Source: Pelecanus crispus
Taxonomy: Eukaryota; Chordata; Aves; Pelecaniformes; Pelecanidae
Direction of reading: 5' to 3'
Length of the DNA stretch: 64,000 nucleotides
NCBI RefSeq assembly: GCF_030463565.1
Contig: NC_134644.1
Span: forward strand, 127,283,388-127,347,387
Under the pieces are notes generated by a model. The model was not told the DNA's origin. It did not search any database and worked only from the letters and a program-made list of their open reading frames with translations. Positions within the stretch are counted from its first letter, which is position 1. Every line of letters starts with the position of its first letter. Shown here one piece after another: positions 38,823-49,632 of the stretch. Both the position numbers and the translations under genes were made by a program.

Positions 38823-39016
38823 TCAGTTCTGCTGCAAAATAAGGTTTTCCAGTTCATCTGCAGAACGCAATAAAAATGCGGCTGATTCTCGATACCCTGC
38901 CACAAGCTGCCTCACTGCATTTATTTCAGTTGGACTCAGCTGGGGTCTAGAGCTTGAACTACTGGAGGATCCAGAGCTGGTTGCTAACTGCCTCTTCATA
39001 CTGAGATCTGTTGGAC
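38823..39016 (-). CDS. NOL4: NOL4 (nucleolar protein 4), terminal coding exon
   Basis: Last coding exon of NOL4, 194 nt including the TGA stop at 38,823-38,825. On the minus strand a CTTTCCTTTG...TTATCTGCAG acceptor precedes GTCCAACAG. The first two bases complete a glycine codon begun in the upstream exon. The 63 encoded residues read [15 protein letters not shown], a run of serines, [19 protein letters not shown] and end [15 protein letters not shown] recognise this as the NOL4 C-terminus. NOL4 is a vertebrate nuclear/nucleolar protein expressed mainly in brain and testis, with poorly defined molecular function. PTDLS resembles the PxDLS motif by which nuclear factors bind CtBP corepressors; that role is inference. 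The paralogue NOL4L has a related C-terminus, but the details (serine run, ELENL ending) and the large AT-rich introns favour NOL4. Confidence 0.92.
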
Positions 39017-42000
39017 CTGCAGATAACAAAGGAAAAGAAAAGGAGCTTCACATCAGCTGCCAGAGACTTTTCACAGGTTTGTAGCTACAAAATGCAGAGT
39101 AGCAAAATCTGCTCTCAGCTGAGTGCCAGTGAGAAGTAGCAGAAACAAGCAATAACCGTTCAGTTACCAGTGGCCTTGAAAGGAATCACAGCAATTTATA
39201 TTTATATATAACGGACACCCTTTAAGTTCTACTTACATAACACAAGGGGCAAGTCCACTGCCAGCAGAAAATTAGCTTCTGCAGGGGGTATCCCAACAGT
39301 GTAAGCCACTTGCAGCCAACACTGCCCTGGGATCTGATGCTGGTGAGCAGGCAGAGGGTTCATCTCCTGTGCCTCCTACAGCTCCAGCTGCCATAGTAGC
39401 CTCCCTGGCTATCTGCACACTTGCAGTTTTTATCACAGAATATCAAAGTTACGTTCTCTAGATATCTTTTTTCACGTTTTATGCTTCAATCACCATGTGG
39501 CCAGATTGTGAAACCCTTATAGACGTAGATAAATGGTCATTCACTTGACTAGCCCTGACGCCATGTGACACTTATATAAATAGCTGGTCATGAATGAGAT
39601 TAGGCTGGTGACAATCTGGCTGCTACACTGAGGAGTACACTATCATTGGTGGGGGCTGCACACAGCTGGCAATATATTGGTAAGGATCTTGTAAGGCCTG
39701 AACACTGACAAGAGAATCTGCAGCAATCACCATGTTGCATTGGCAGCTTATACCAATACGCTTAGCACTTTTAATTAAAGAATATTCTCAAGACCATGTA
39801 TGCTGCGTGCAGAAGATGGCACTCCTGAAGTCAGTCTGCAGGTTACCACTATCGGCAAAACCGTCTGCCATCATGAAGTTTGACTTTGTGTGGAATTTCC
39901 CTGGTCGTTTGACCATAGTTATTAATCAGCTAAGATGCATGGTGCTTTGATGAGATGTTTGCACTTTCCACTTAGCACAATAAATTTTTTCTTCCTGGAG
40001 TGTAAATTTGGACAGGTAGAATTTGAACTGAGGACTGAGTTTATTATCTGCAAATCTATAAAAATACTGCTCATTCACTTTGACGGTGTAGCAAATCTAT
40101 ACTTCTGGCAGGGAGAAGATCAGACTAGCCTGATCTTAATCTTAATACTCCCCTGGATATTGGGATCAAGTTATCCAAAGCAATGTACCTTGTTTTCCTA
40201 TGAGAAAAATGTCACCGTTCAATTTCATGTGGACAATGTATGTCAATGCCAAGGCGTTCTCAGCATTGGCTCACTGGTTGGACCTTGCTTCCTAAAAAGA
40301 CTGGAATAATTTTACAATTTAGCATATTCACCTGTAGAATACAGAACACACCAATTTGTGCTCTAGAGGTTCTAAATAATCCCAACAGAATCACAAGATT
40401 CAAAAGCAGACTTGCTAACTTAAGCACTAACGGAAAGAGATGTACTGACTTCCAGAAGCTGAAGATCTGGTCATAAACCTTACTTATTTTTCTTTCTTTT
40501 ATGTTTATGCAGAGATACGGCTGAGACCACAAAGAACGTGGAGATTGCCATGTCCTCACACTCACTGAAGTTAATGAAAATCTCCCCTTGAGTGAATGAA
40601 AGCAGAGCTGGGACTATGAAAAGAAACTACTCAAACAGAAAGGGTCCTATTAGATCTTATTTCTTACTACACAACTAGCATGAACAGCACTTAGCCTTAC
40701 AACTGTATTATCCAATTTTACACCGGCATAAATGAACTGACTTTTAAATGACTTCCAGTGTACAAAGGACAAATAAAAGGACAATTAGCTCAGTGAATTT
40801 GTTTCAGTGTGACAGCACACTGCAGGGAAACGATCACAGTGTGAAGAAGCTCAGAGGATACTTCTAAGTAAAATCTTAACCCAGCACAGAGAAGAAGGGT
40901 GTACAAATTATAAAGCCAGCTGGACTGAATGGTTGTAAGAAGCCATTAAAGACTTCTATATTTACTGAGGCGGTAGTGAAAAAGCTGCCACTGACATAGT
41001 GAGGGCATTGAGCTCCATATGAAGCTACTTTAACTTTTATGTTCTTTCCTTGGCTCTTATCCATGTCATAGCCAAAAACACACACACAATATATGGCAGA
41101 ACAGAGCTTCTGCAGCAGAGCACATCTTTTCCTGAAATGAAACTGAAGGACTTTTCTCATTGGTAATCCAGATTTTTAAGTGATTGAATAGGATATTAAG
41201 TTTATTTCACTCGTAAGTAGAAAATACACAGAAATGTGCTTGCTTACATGTCTGAGGTTTTCCTTAAAAAAATTGATGACACAAAGTAAAAGCACCACTC
41301 TGAAAGGAAAACTAGGAGAAGACCAGATGTCCAGCATGCATAAATCACTGTAACTCCTCACAAGTCTATAGGGTCACAGTCATTTACACAACGTGAAGAT
41401 CTGGCCCTGTATTCCTAGATGTCCAGATTAACTATCATGAAGAAAGTTTTTTAACTCTTCAGAATATGTATCTTTGAATCCCTGAAGGTACTGGAAATAA
41501 AGTTTTGTGCAAGTGCAAATCTGCAGTCTGCATACACAAGGAACCATTAGGACCCAGAACTCTTGGTCTGGGAGACTTCTGTTGTGTACTGAGTTCTTGT
41601 ATACAAAGGAAATAAGAAATCTCAGATTTTAACTTACCCCAGCTACTCCAAACTACTTGATTTTTTTTTTTATTTCTATAACTAGGAAAACAGGATTTTA
41701 CGTCACTCCCCAACTCCTGCCTTGTGCTTAACAAGTCCCAGTGCTGTCCTCCTTCCCCTCAAAGAAAAGCCCCCTGAGCAAAAAAAGCAAAGAAATCTGC
41801 ACACGCAGGAAGTGTTTATGGCTATGGTTTCAGGACAGTGAGTACCCCTGTGCCTTTTCAAGGAAGGGAAGCTGCATGTGCTGGCAGAGAGCTGAACAGA
41901 AAGAGAACAAGCCATGCTTGATGTGGGGATAAGGTTTTTAGCTCTTCTTTTAATTATGTTATGTGACCCCTATGCCTCACCTCCAAAGCTTGCCTATGAC

Positions 42001-42770
42001 AGCCCAAGCTTTATATCTGGGAGAATACCTCACTCAGAGAGTAGCCCCAGGATGTATTATACTGGTCTCAGCTTTTAACAGCTATGATAGACACTCACTG
42101 GCAGTATTACTGATTCTTAAAGGTAGTCCAGGCTGTTATATGCTAAAAATGGTATAACTTATCTGTAGCTTCATCAGTCATACCTGGTCGTTCAGAAAAT
42201 AAGGAATAAATGCATCTTATTCTTACAGCGTAGATTTTTGCTGTGCAATTTTATGAAAATCAGCTATTGAAACACAGGAACCTAAATCTTACTCATAAAT
42301 ATCCACTACATTTCTTCAACCAGACAAATAAATCACAGGTATTCTGAAGGCTTAAAATAGCTGGTTAAGGTAGACACTTCATGTACCTCTATCTCTAGAA
42401 GCCATCACTACTGATGACTAAATCTGGAGAAAGCTGAACAGCTTCACCACCATTTCTTTTAATTACTGTCCTTACTTTAAATAGAACTATATCCTTAGTG
42501 TATTTAACATTATTTATTAAGCTGCCCGTCTTCACAGGAGCAAGGAAGTGTATCCTTATACAGAGGGAAATCTGAATCTTTTTGCAATGAATTTTGCAGT
42601 GTCAGGTTTCTCCAAGGTGATACTGCACATTTTAGCATACTGCTTCCTATCCTGGAAGGACTTCAAGACAATTAAAATTCTTGCTTGCAAACATTATCAG
42701 GTTCCACAATGTCTGTGTGTGCAAGCAAAGATTAAGTATATACCGCAGAGATGAAGACAGGTTACTTATT

Positions 42771-42785
42771 TTTATTTATTTATTT
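42771..42785. repeat. (TTTA)n short tandem repeat
   Basis: Tandem TTTA units within the NOL4 intron; ordinary microsatellite. Confidence 0.8.
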
Positions 42786-44567
42786 CTCTTAGTGCATACT
42801 ATTATAACTCACAGTTGCTACCTCCCATGTTTTTATAACAGCACAACATTCTCTTAAGCAGTGGGTTAAACAAATTGCTGATACAGATCCTTTCTTTTAT
42901 ATTCTTTCAGAAGACTGAAGTATTGTTCCTCTGCCTCTTGCTAAGGCCACCCGATCAACACTTTAACACGGGAATATTTTCCATTTACCACCTCAGTCCA
43001 CTTACATAGACCTAATTTCCCCTGTGAGGTGAAACTGTTCTTGTTGGAACCACATCAGGCTGAATATGAGAACTCTGAAAACCCACTCTTCATGTGCTAG
43101 ACAATCATTTATCAAATTAGCTGCTAGGAATATCTGTCATTAAATACACTGTGGGACAAATGGCTTTTCTGTAAATTGCAAGACTTAAATGGAACTAGTT
43201 ATTGCCTCATGCACTACTCATTAGCAACATGATTTATATCAAATTCCAAAATATGGGTCAGATGTAGATGTGCTGTTACTGATTGCTTAGACACTATCAA
43301 CTGCCTCAGCAAAAATCCCTTAAGAATTGTATGCTGTCACTGGGTAGCTACCAATCTTATAATTAACAACTACTGAAAGAATAATAAATGTGTCAATGAC
43401 TTTCAAAATGGTTATCACTATTGCAGATAATAATTTAGAATAACAAAAATAATTTTAAAAAGCTACATGTGCTTAAGCATCTATACTTCTACATTTTCAT
43501 TAAGTTAGGCAACCTTTTTCATCAGTGAAGATGTAAAAAGGAGTGGCACTTATTTATAGAAAAATACATCTCCTCATGCTTTGAAATCTCTCTTGTGTAT
43601 CTTTTCTATTGCACCTGTTCTCCTCTCCCATTTTTTGCTCCATGAGTGCTTTAGAAGTGAGTACGTGCTAGATTCTCTTACACGCCAATAAAACTAAATA
43701 GAAACAACTATCAAAGTATGCTACTTTTTCCAAATCAGATGTATTTATTATTGCAAGAATGTTTTATTGTGATATTATGCATCTGTCAATGTTTCTTTTC
43801 CTCCTGCCTTCAAACAGAGAGCAGATGTGCCTAAAACTATTGTTTCAAGTAGCAGGAGATGTCAGATCAAGAGAACAGGGACTAATAAATTGGACCTTTT
43901 AAGCTTCTTCCTCCCTTCTACACCTTTCCCTCTGGAAAACATACCTTCAGCTAGTTTAGATAGCAGAAAAAACTGCTGTGTTGCCTGAGGAAAGAGACAT
44001 GAAAACACAGAAATGCCTACAGCCATGGAACATCATGCATTTTCAACAATCAGCAAACACATTGGTTTGTGATGAAATGATTATGTCAGGTCCTCCAGTA
44101 ATGTTTCGTATCCACCACAGGAGATTCATTATGTGGCATACACCTGTCTTGCCTTAATGGCTGTCTCCTGAGCTTGGTGCAAAGGTAGAAAAGCAGGATA
44201 CTGCCCAATATATCCGCAGACATTCCATCTCCATTCCTATGGGGGGAGCAGACTAATACTTGCATATGCCATGTATCTGATAATTTGTAGAGAAGGAGGA
44301 AGCGGGGAGAGGAATGTTGGGATGATCTTAATATAGAATTCAGCCAGCACTCCCCAGCGAGAAATTTCCGTCTTAGCCACAACATAGGTCAAACCATTTA
44401 ACTTCTCCCGACCCCACATTTTGCCTTTTTTAAATGGGACTAAACACACTCTCCCAGGTTCCTAACTCTACCACTCTTGTTCTGTGTCTCTTCATGCCCC
44501 ACGCTCCAGCTGTGTTAGAGACAAGCTGTTTTGTCTCTCCCCTCTCTCTCCATTTTGATGTCATCAG

Positions 44568-44683
44568 GGTAGCACTGAGAACACAGAAGACTGTGCAAGA
44601 GCAGAAGTATAAAGAAGAGCTGGAGAGAGCAACCACAGCAAAAGTCCCATTCAACCCCTACATCATGGCCAGCCATGCTGCGG
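44568..44683 (+). other. Exon-like open segment antisense to NOL4 (candidate only)
   Basis: A pyrimidine-rich tract (about 44,529-44,552) followed by TCATCAG would make a good splice acceptor. The next 116 nt read RTQKTVQEQKYKEELERAT then AKVPFNPYIMASHAAG with balanced codon use, ending at a GGGTAACC that is a weak donor. The lysine/glutamate-rich helix looks protein-like, but I recognise no family and no partner exons. It may be a chance frame, a pseudogene fragment or an exon of an unannotated antisense transcript. Confidence 0.15.
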
Positions 44684-45261
44684 GTAACCCAGTCAGCACT
44701 TTAAGAATTAGCTACATACTGGATGTTCTCAGCTGGACTTTATTTTCCCCTAGTTTATTGGCAAGAAGCCTCTCCTGATCATGCAAATGCCAAGATTTTA
44801 CAGAAGGTTACAACTTCACCAAATTTGAGGGTGCAGAAATGAGGCACCCTCCCTACTGTCACATGCAAAAGCGGACAAGAGTGCTTGGCCTTCCTCTCCC
44901 GCCCCAGAGCAGCACAGCCATGCTGATCGCTGGGGCGCAGCAGCATCAGCTCCGGGAGCTTCCCCCAGCTACCCCATTGTCTTCAGCAGGGCTGCACTGC
45001 CTGAAGGACTAGGACACAGTAGGACCAGGAGGGCTGATTTGCACATGGGTAAGAGGCCTGGCTAAAGCAGGGAATGGCTGGGAGACCACAGCCCTTCTGG
45101 GCCTCTGGAAGGGAGCAGCAGGGAGAGGTGAGAGGTGTTGTGGGAGTCCGGCAGCTGCCAGCTGGATCATGGAGCCATTGGTCATGGTCTGCAGGCCCAC
45201 CTGTGGGAGAGGAGGCTGAACGAGAAGCCTGCCAGGGCTCAGGATCTGCTTGTGGTGTAAA

Positions 45262-45280
45262 CATAGAATCACAGAATCAT
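45262..45280 (-). repeat. CR1-tail-like octamer pair
   Basis: ATAGAATCACAGAATCAT matches two copies of the CR1 3' octamer on the minus strand. No CR1 body adjoins it. It may be a remnant of an extremely short insertion or coincidence. It lies about 25 bp beyond the donor of the candidate cassette exon. Confidence 0.35.
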
Positions 45281-45305
45281 GTTCAGATTCGGCAGGAGGA
45301 CTCAC

Positions 45306-45386
45306 CTGAGCTGGAAGGGGACTGGACGTTTGTGGTGCCTGGGATGCAGTGCTGAGTTGCGGCTGTGGTGGAGGTAGGCTGCAGGT
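45306..45386 (-). other. NOL4: Candidate 81-nt cassette exon of NOL4
   Basis: On the minus strand a pyrimidine-rich stretch ends in CTCTACACAG (acceptor at 45,387-45,388). After 81 nt, CAG is followed by GTGAGTCC, a consensus donor starting at 45,305. The length is 27 codons. The upstream NOL4 exon ends in phase 1 and the downstream one resumes in phase 1. Joined in that phase the segment is open, reading DLQPTSTTAATQHC then IPGTTNVQSPSSS, and still completes the glycine before PTDLS. Inclusion would thus lengthen a Ser/Thr-rich, probably disordered linker without disturbing the C-terminus. Caveats: 81 nt has roughly a one-in-four chance of being open, another frame is open as well, and I do not know of transcript evidence. 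Confidence 0.35.
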
Positions 45387-48300
45387 CTGTGTAGAGAAAC
45401 GGAGACACAACAGCTGCTTTGTCTTACTATGACATGAGGGCATGTCCTGAACAGCCAGTCTGCCATCAGGTCTGAAACACCCTCTCTTTTTACACACACA
45501 AAGGGAAATGACTGACGTTTCTGCCTAGAAAACCAGGCAACAATGCAGAAGAAACAGCCCCGAATCACCTCCAGAAAACTGAGGAATGGCAGCAGAAACA
45601 CTCTCCACACCTCTTAGGGAAAATGGACAAATGGCTGTGGAGAGCAAGGCTCCAAAAAGTCCACCCTGGCTTCAGAGAGTGCTGACAGCTGACAGTCATC
45701 GGGAGGAGGACGGTGACCCACTGGACAGAAACACATGGGGAGACAGGCTGATCCCACTCTGTCGGGGAGGCTCAGGCAGCATGCAGGGACTTGAACAGCT
45801 TCTGGCAGCAGCAAGAGATTTTGCTCCCCACAAAGCAGCCTGTCTCCTGTCTTCACCCTCCTGCCCTCAAGCTGGGCATCCCTCCAAGCTCAGTCCAGGT
45901 GTGATGGAGCAGGGCCAGCTGAAGCCTTTGTGGCTGGCTAGGAGCTGACAAGCAAATTTCATTTACACCCACTGGGCTACCCCACCTTGGACACTCTCCG
46001 TTCAGTTCTGTAGCAGGAACTGCATTAGCCTTAAAAAAGAGTGCTGTGGAAATCCACCCTTCTCAAAGAGTAGCTCTCCCTTAACATCTACAACAATCAA
46101 GGACAACGTGCCCAAAGGCTTCTCCCCAGCCCATGTACAGGCTGATAGAGGCTCTGTCAACCCACGCATTGCTTGGTGATGGGCTGAAGCTTTCCAGCCA
46201 AGCTTGCTTGGCCTAAAGGTTTTAAAAGCAGTGGAAAAAGAGACCTTGGTTCTGTAAGCCCAAGCTTTTTCCTGCTCTGCTTTTTTCCTGCCCACAATAA
46301 AGGAGGGGTCACTGTACAAGCTGCTGCATTCTGCTTGCTCATATTGAGCAGTTGCATGAAGGCTTGCCCCATACAGTTGTGTAAGGAGCTAATTATGGTT
46401 CTGTAATTAGCCATGTGGAAGGACAGGCTGAGGAGGGAAGCACTGCAACAGCAGGCACAGAGAGGTCCCTGAGGCAGAGCCACCAAACAGTTGGGCGAGC
46501 AGATAGCTCAGTCTGTAAGATAGGATCAGAGTAGGGATGAACTTTATAGGGGAGGAAATAACCAAATTAAATGAGTCACAGCATACAAAATACATGCATC
46601 GGTTGGACTACCAGATAGGCGAGCTAATTGGACATAGTCATTATATTACTGTGGGGGAAGGTCCAGAAATAGGTATTCAAGCAGTGAGTTTTAGCTAGTT
46701 TTTGCAATTTCTTTTTTCTGTTTTAGCAGATACACAAAACCAGACTGTATTTGTTTATACACACTTCCTGACTGAGGTGTATATTTATTTTTACACTAGG
46801 AGAACATTTGTAAACGTGACAAGAACATTTGATGGGTTACTAAATTGAAAAGGAAATGCCATCTTAAATTACTTCCTAGGTCCTGAAAACAATTCGCAAG
46901 CAAATATCCTGTTCTCCAGAGAGGGAACTCATTAACCATCATAACAGCCTTGCATATGTTCAGAACAAGAGTCCTTGAAACAGAGTAACGACTGCAAACA
47001 ACTGTCCTGTGAGGTCTGTCAGGAGGGCAATGGTTACCCCTCTCAACTGCAACTCCATCCTCTCCCCTTAGTCTACAAATGAAAAAACAAATATCCATGG
47101 ACATATCAGAGAGGATTGACAGTTCTCAAAGAACTGGCCTCCATGTCCTCCCATTTCTCCTGTAGGGAAACCAGCTAATGGAGCCAGAGCACTTTACCCC
47201 TCGATAGCCAAGAGATAATTAGGTTGGCTACCGATTGCTTTTGTGTCAATGAAACTAAGAAATTGATGGAGTTGCCTTTCCACAACTTTCCTAATGATCT
47301 TCCTGAAATGGCAGGTGGGTCACAAAATCAGTAGCCTGCTAGATTGTTAGCATCAACAACTGGTTTCCAGGTGCTGGCACACAGACTTTTGGTTCGTGGA
47401 GCTTACGTGCTTTGGATCCTGTAGGATCCCTGTGGAGAAGATGGACACCTTTGCATAATGCTCCAACTAGGCACAACCATCTGGGAGAGGTGCAATGATT
47501 TACTAGTCTTCCAGCGTAAGAGGACATACAGACAAAATTTTCCAGTGCAAGCAGGGAAAGGCAAGGAAGAAGAAATCTTTGAGCATGTCAGTATGCAAAC
47601 CGTTAAGCATCCACTGGTCCCTTCACCCCAGCAATGTCACACAGGGAAACACAGTGCACTGCACAGTTCCCTGGCTGTGTTAGCTGTGCAGCATCTGGCA
47701 GATCCTGAATAACCACTGTTTGTCCTGAAAAACCCATCCTGAGGTTTAATTGTGAAAAAACACCAGAGTCCTCTACATTAAAGGTACAAAGAAAATGTTG
47801 CTTCTAATCAGAAAGCAACACTAATTTATGATGTTGAATTTGTACCTCATTTTTTTAAAATTGCATGCTGAAGTGACACAGAATACTTTTGCCTAAATCC
47901 CACAATTCACTGAAAAATGGGAGTTATGAAAATGTATCCTATTACAAGAGTTTTGAAGGGAAGAAGTACACAAAACAGTTGTGATTCCTCACAGTTTAAG
48001 ATTATGTAAAACAGGACAATTTTGATGGCTTCTGCTGACAAATAACACATGGGGAGTTTAATCCTACTCTTAGTTGGGTGAAAGAGCAAATGCCAACTGT
48101 TTTCAGTGGGAACTGGCTCGGATCTTCTCTGGCCGCAATGTAAAAGACAATTTTAAGTTCTTGTGCATTTTCCCAAGAAACCAGATTTCCACGGCCTGTC
48201 TTACTCTTATGAAAATATTTGATCAGAGATCATATTCAGTACCTCAGATGTGTTTTTCATGCATATGGAAACAATTGTAATCATCATTCACTCTCTTTAA

Positions 48301-49451
48301 GTCAAAGACTTTTGACAACTAAAATATTATCTTTTTAAAGCCTTTTGAAAACGTAATGCAAATCATTCACAGACCTTTGAGGATTTTGGCGGTGGGGGAT
48401 GAGGAAGCAGACATGACTGAAGGTTACCAGGACACTACATACCAATAACTTCTTTCAGGCTTCAGCCCTGATAGCATTTTGAAAATTGCTTAGCATGTTG
48501 AATATAGAGGCTGTAGCTGAACAATTACCATCTTGCCCAAGTCAGCCCATGTACCTGAAGCAGCACTCTCCTCAGTCAGAGAGGGATCAGCCAAGACAAA
48601 AACCCAGGGATTTCTGTCCTCTGAGACATTTTTTAAATACCATTCTCAGAGGCAAGAGACCCTCAGGCTTCCAGAGTAATCACTTTTCTCTGACAGACAG
48701 ACAGTACCTTTGTTATCAGAATGGACAAACCTTTTCCTTTGCTCTGAATTTGTATGAAATCAATATGGGGGACTATTTCAAACAAATAATACCATTCGCT
48801 TACACCATTTGTTTGGTACAAAAGCTTGCTAATGTAAGAAGAAAGGAATGTTTTCTAAATGAATGACACCGCTGTTTTTTTCAGAGGGGCATACAGCCTC
48901 ATGGTGACACATAATTACCCGCATCATTTTTAGTTTAGAGTATAGATGGATATGCTGATTTCTCATTTAACACTTGGTATGCCAGACCCTTATCTGCAGT
49001 AAATTGAAGTAGCTAGAGATACCATGTGACAAATCTAGGTCAATTCATTTGTGTTACAAAATATGCAGTTCAGTGTTTTCAAACTCCAGCCACAAAGATA
49101 CTAATGGCCTCACTTTGTGATCAGTATAGGAGAGGACAACAATGACAGTATAGGTCCTCACAAAGTCATGCAAATTGACTGAAGATCTAACCGGGCATTT
49201 TTTTACTCAGCTTTGTTAGTCTTCAGGTTCGGTCTCGCCCTGTTGTGAATTAGTCCCTTGAAACTGAAAGGAGACTAGCATGCAGTGAGTAAGTATTTTG
49301 CTCAGCAGTAGTTGTTTGCAGGATTGTGTTCCTGCTCATTATTTGATAATAGCCTATGGATTTTGAACCCCTTGGACTAGCTTTCTGTAAGCAGGGGGAA
49401 ACACACATATGAGCACATATACACACAGGCACATTTTGTAAGGGAACTCAC

Positions 49452-49632
49452 CACTGCTAGAAGCATCGTTGAGATTTAGCAGCCCACCTCCGAGCCCTCT
49501 GTAACTATGGTAACTGTAGGTCCCATTGCCATTGATGTACAACACCTCCTGTGTGCTGGAAACAGCTGATGTTGAGTAAGTGACCTGGGCTGGCTCCTGT
49601 TTGTACTGCTTGTCAGCTGGAGCAGCCTCATC
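49452..49632 (-). CDS. NOL4: NOL4 (nucleolar protein 4), penultimate coding exon
   Basis: 181-nt internal exon. The acceptor on the minus strand is CCTTGTTTTTGCAG before GATGAGGCT; the donor is AGCAGTG|GTGAGTTCC. It starts in phase 0 and ends one base into a codon, giving 60 residues: DEAAPADKQYKQEPAQVTYS, a Ser/Thr stretch, then VLYINGNGTYSYHSYRG, LGGGLLNLNDASSS. The YINGNGTYSYHSYRGLGGG block is diagnostic of the NOL4/NOL4L C-terminal region. It joins in phase with the terminal exon through the split Gly codon. The N-terminal half is more diverged from the mammalian protein than the invariant tyrosine/glycine block. All earlier exons, including those for the N-terminal domain, lie beyond 64,000. 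Confidence 0.93.

Larger units (their letters stand above)
39017..49451 (-). other. NOL4: Last intron of NOL4
   Basis: Phase-1 intron of 10,435 nt bounded by GTGAGT at the donor (49,451 leftward) and CTGCAG at the acceptor (39,017). Contents: mostly unremarkable AT-rich sequence, a (TTTA)n repeat near 42,771-42,785, and a GC-richer block at about 44,840-45,960. That block holds a candidate cassette exon and a short CR1-tail-like sequence. A plus-strand exon-like frame lies at 44,568-44,683. No CR1 body is recognisable inside the intron. Confidence 0.88.

Noticed and set aside
38823-39016. Assignment of the two coding exons to the paralogue NOL4L
   Set aside because: The C-terminus and Tyr/Gly block are shared by the paralogues, but the serine-run context, the [10 protein letters not shown] ending and large AT-rich introns fit NOL4 better. 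A full-length comparison would settle it.
45009-45497. 162-codon minus-strand frame in the NOL4 intron
   Set aside because: Most of it is proline/leucine-rich low-information sequence in a GC-rich block. Only the 81-nt portion with splice sites is retained as a candidate, and in NOL4 it would be read in a different frame.
45586-45948. 120-codon plus-strand frame in a GC-rich stretch
   Set aside because: No recognisable domain or splice context, and an overlapping minus-strand frame of similar quality exists.
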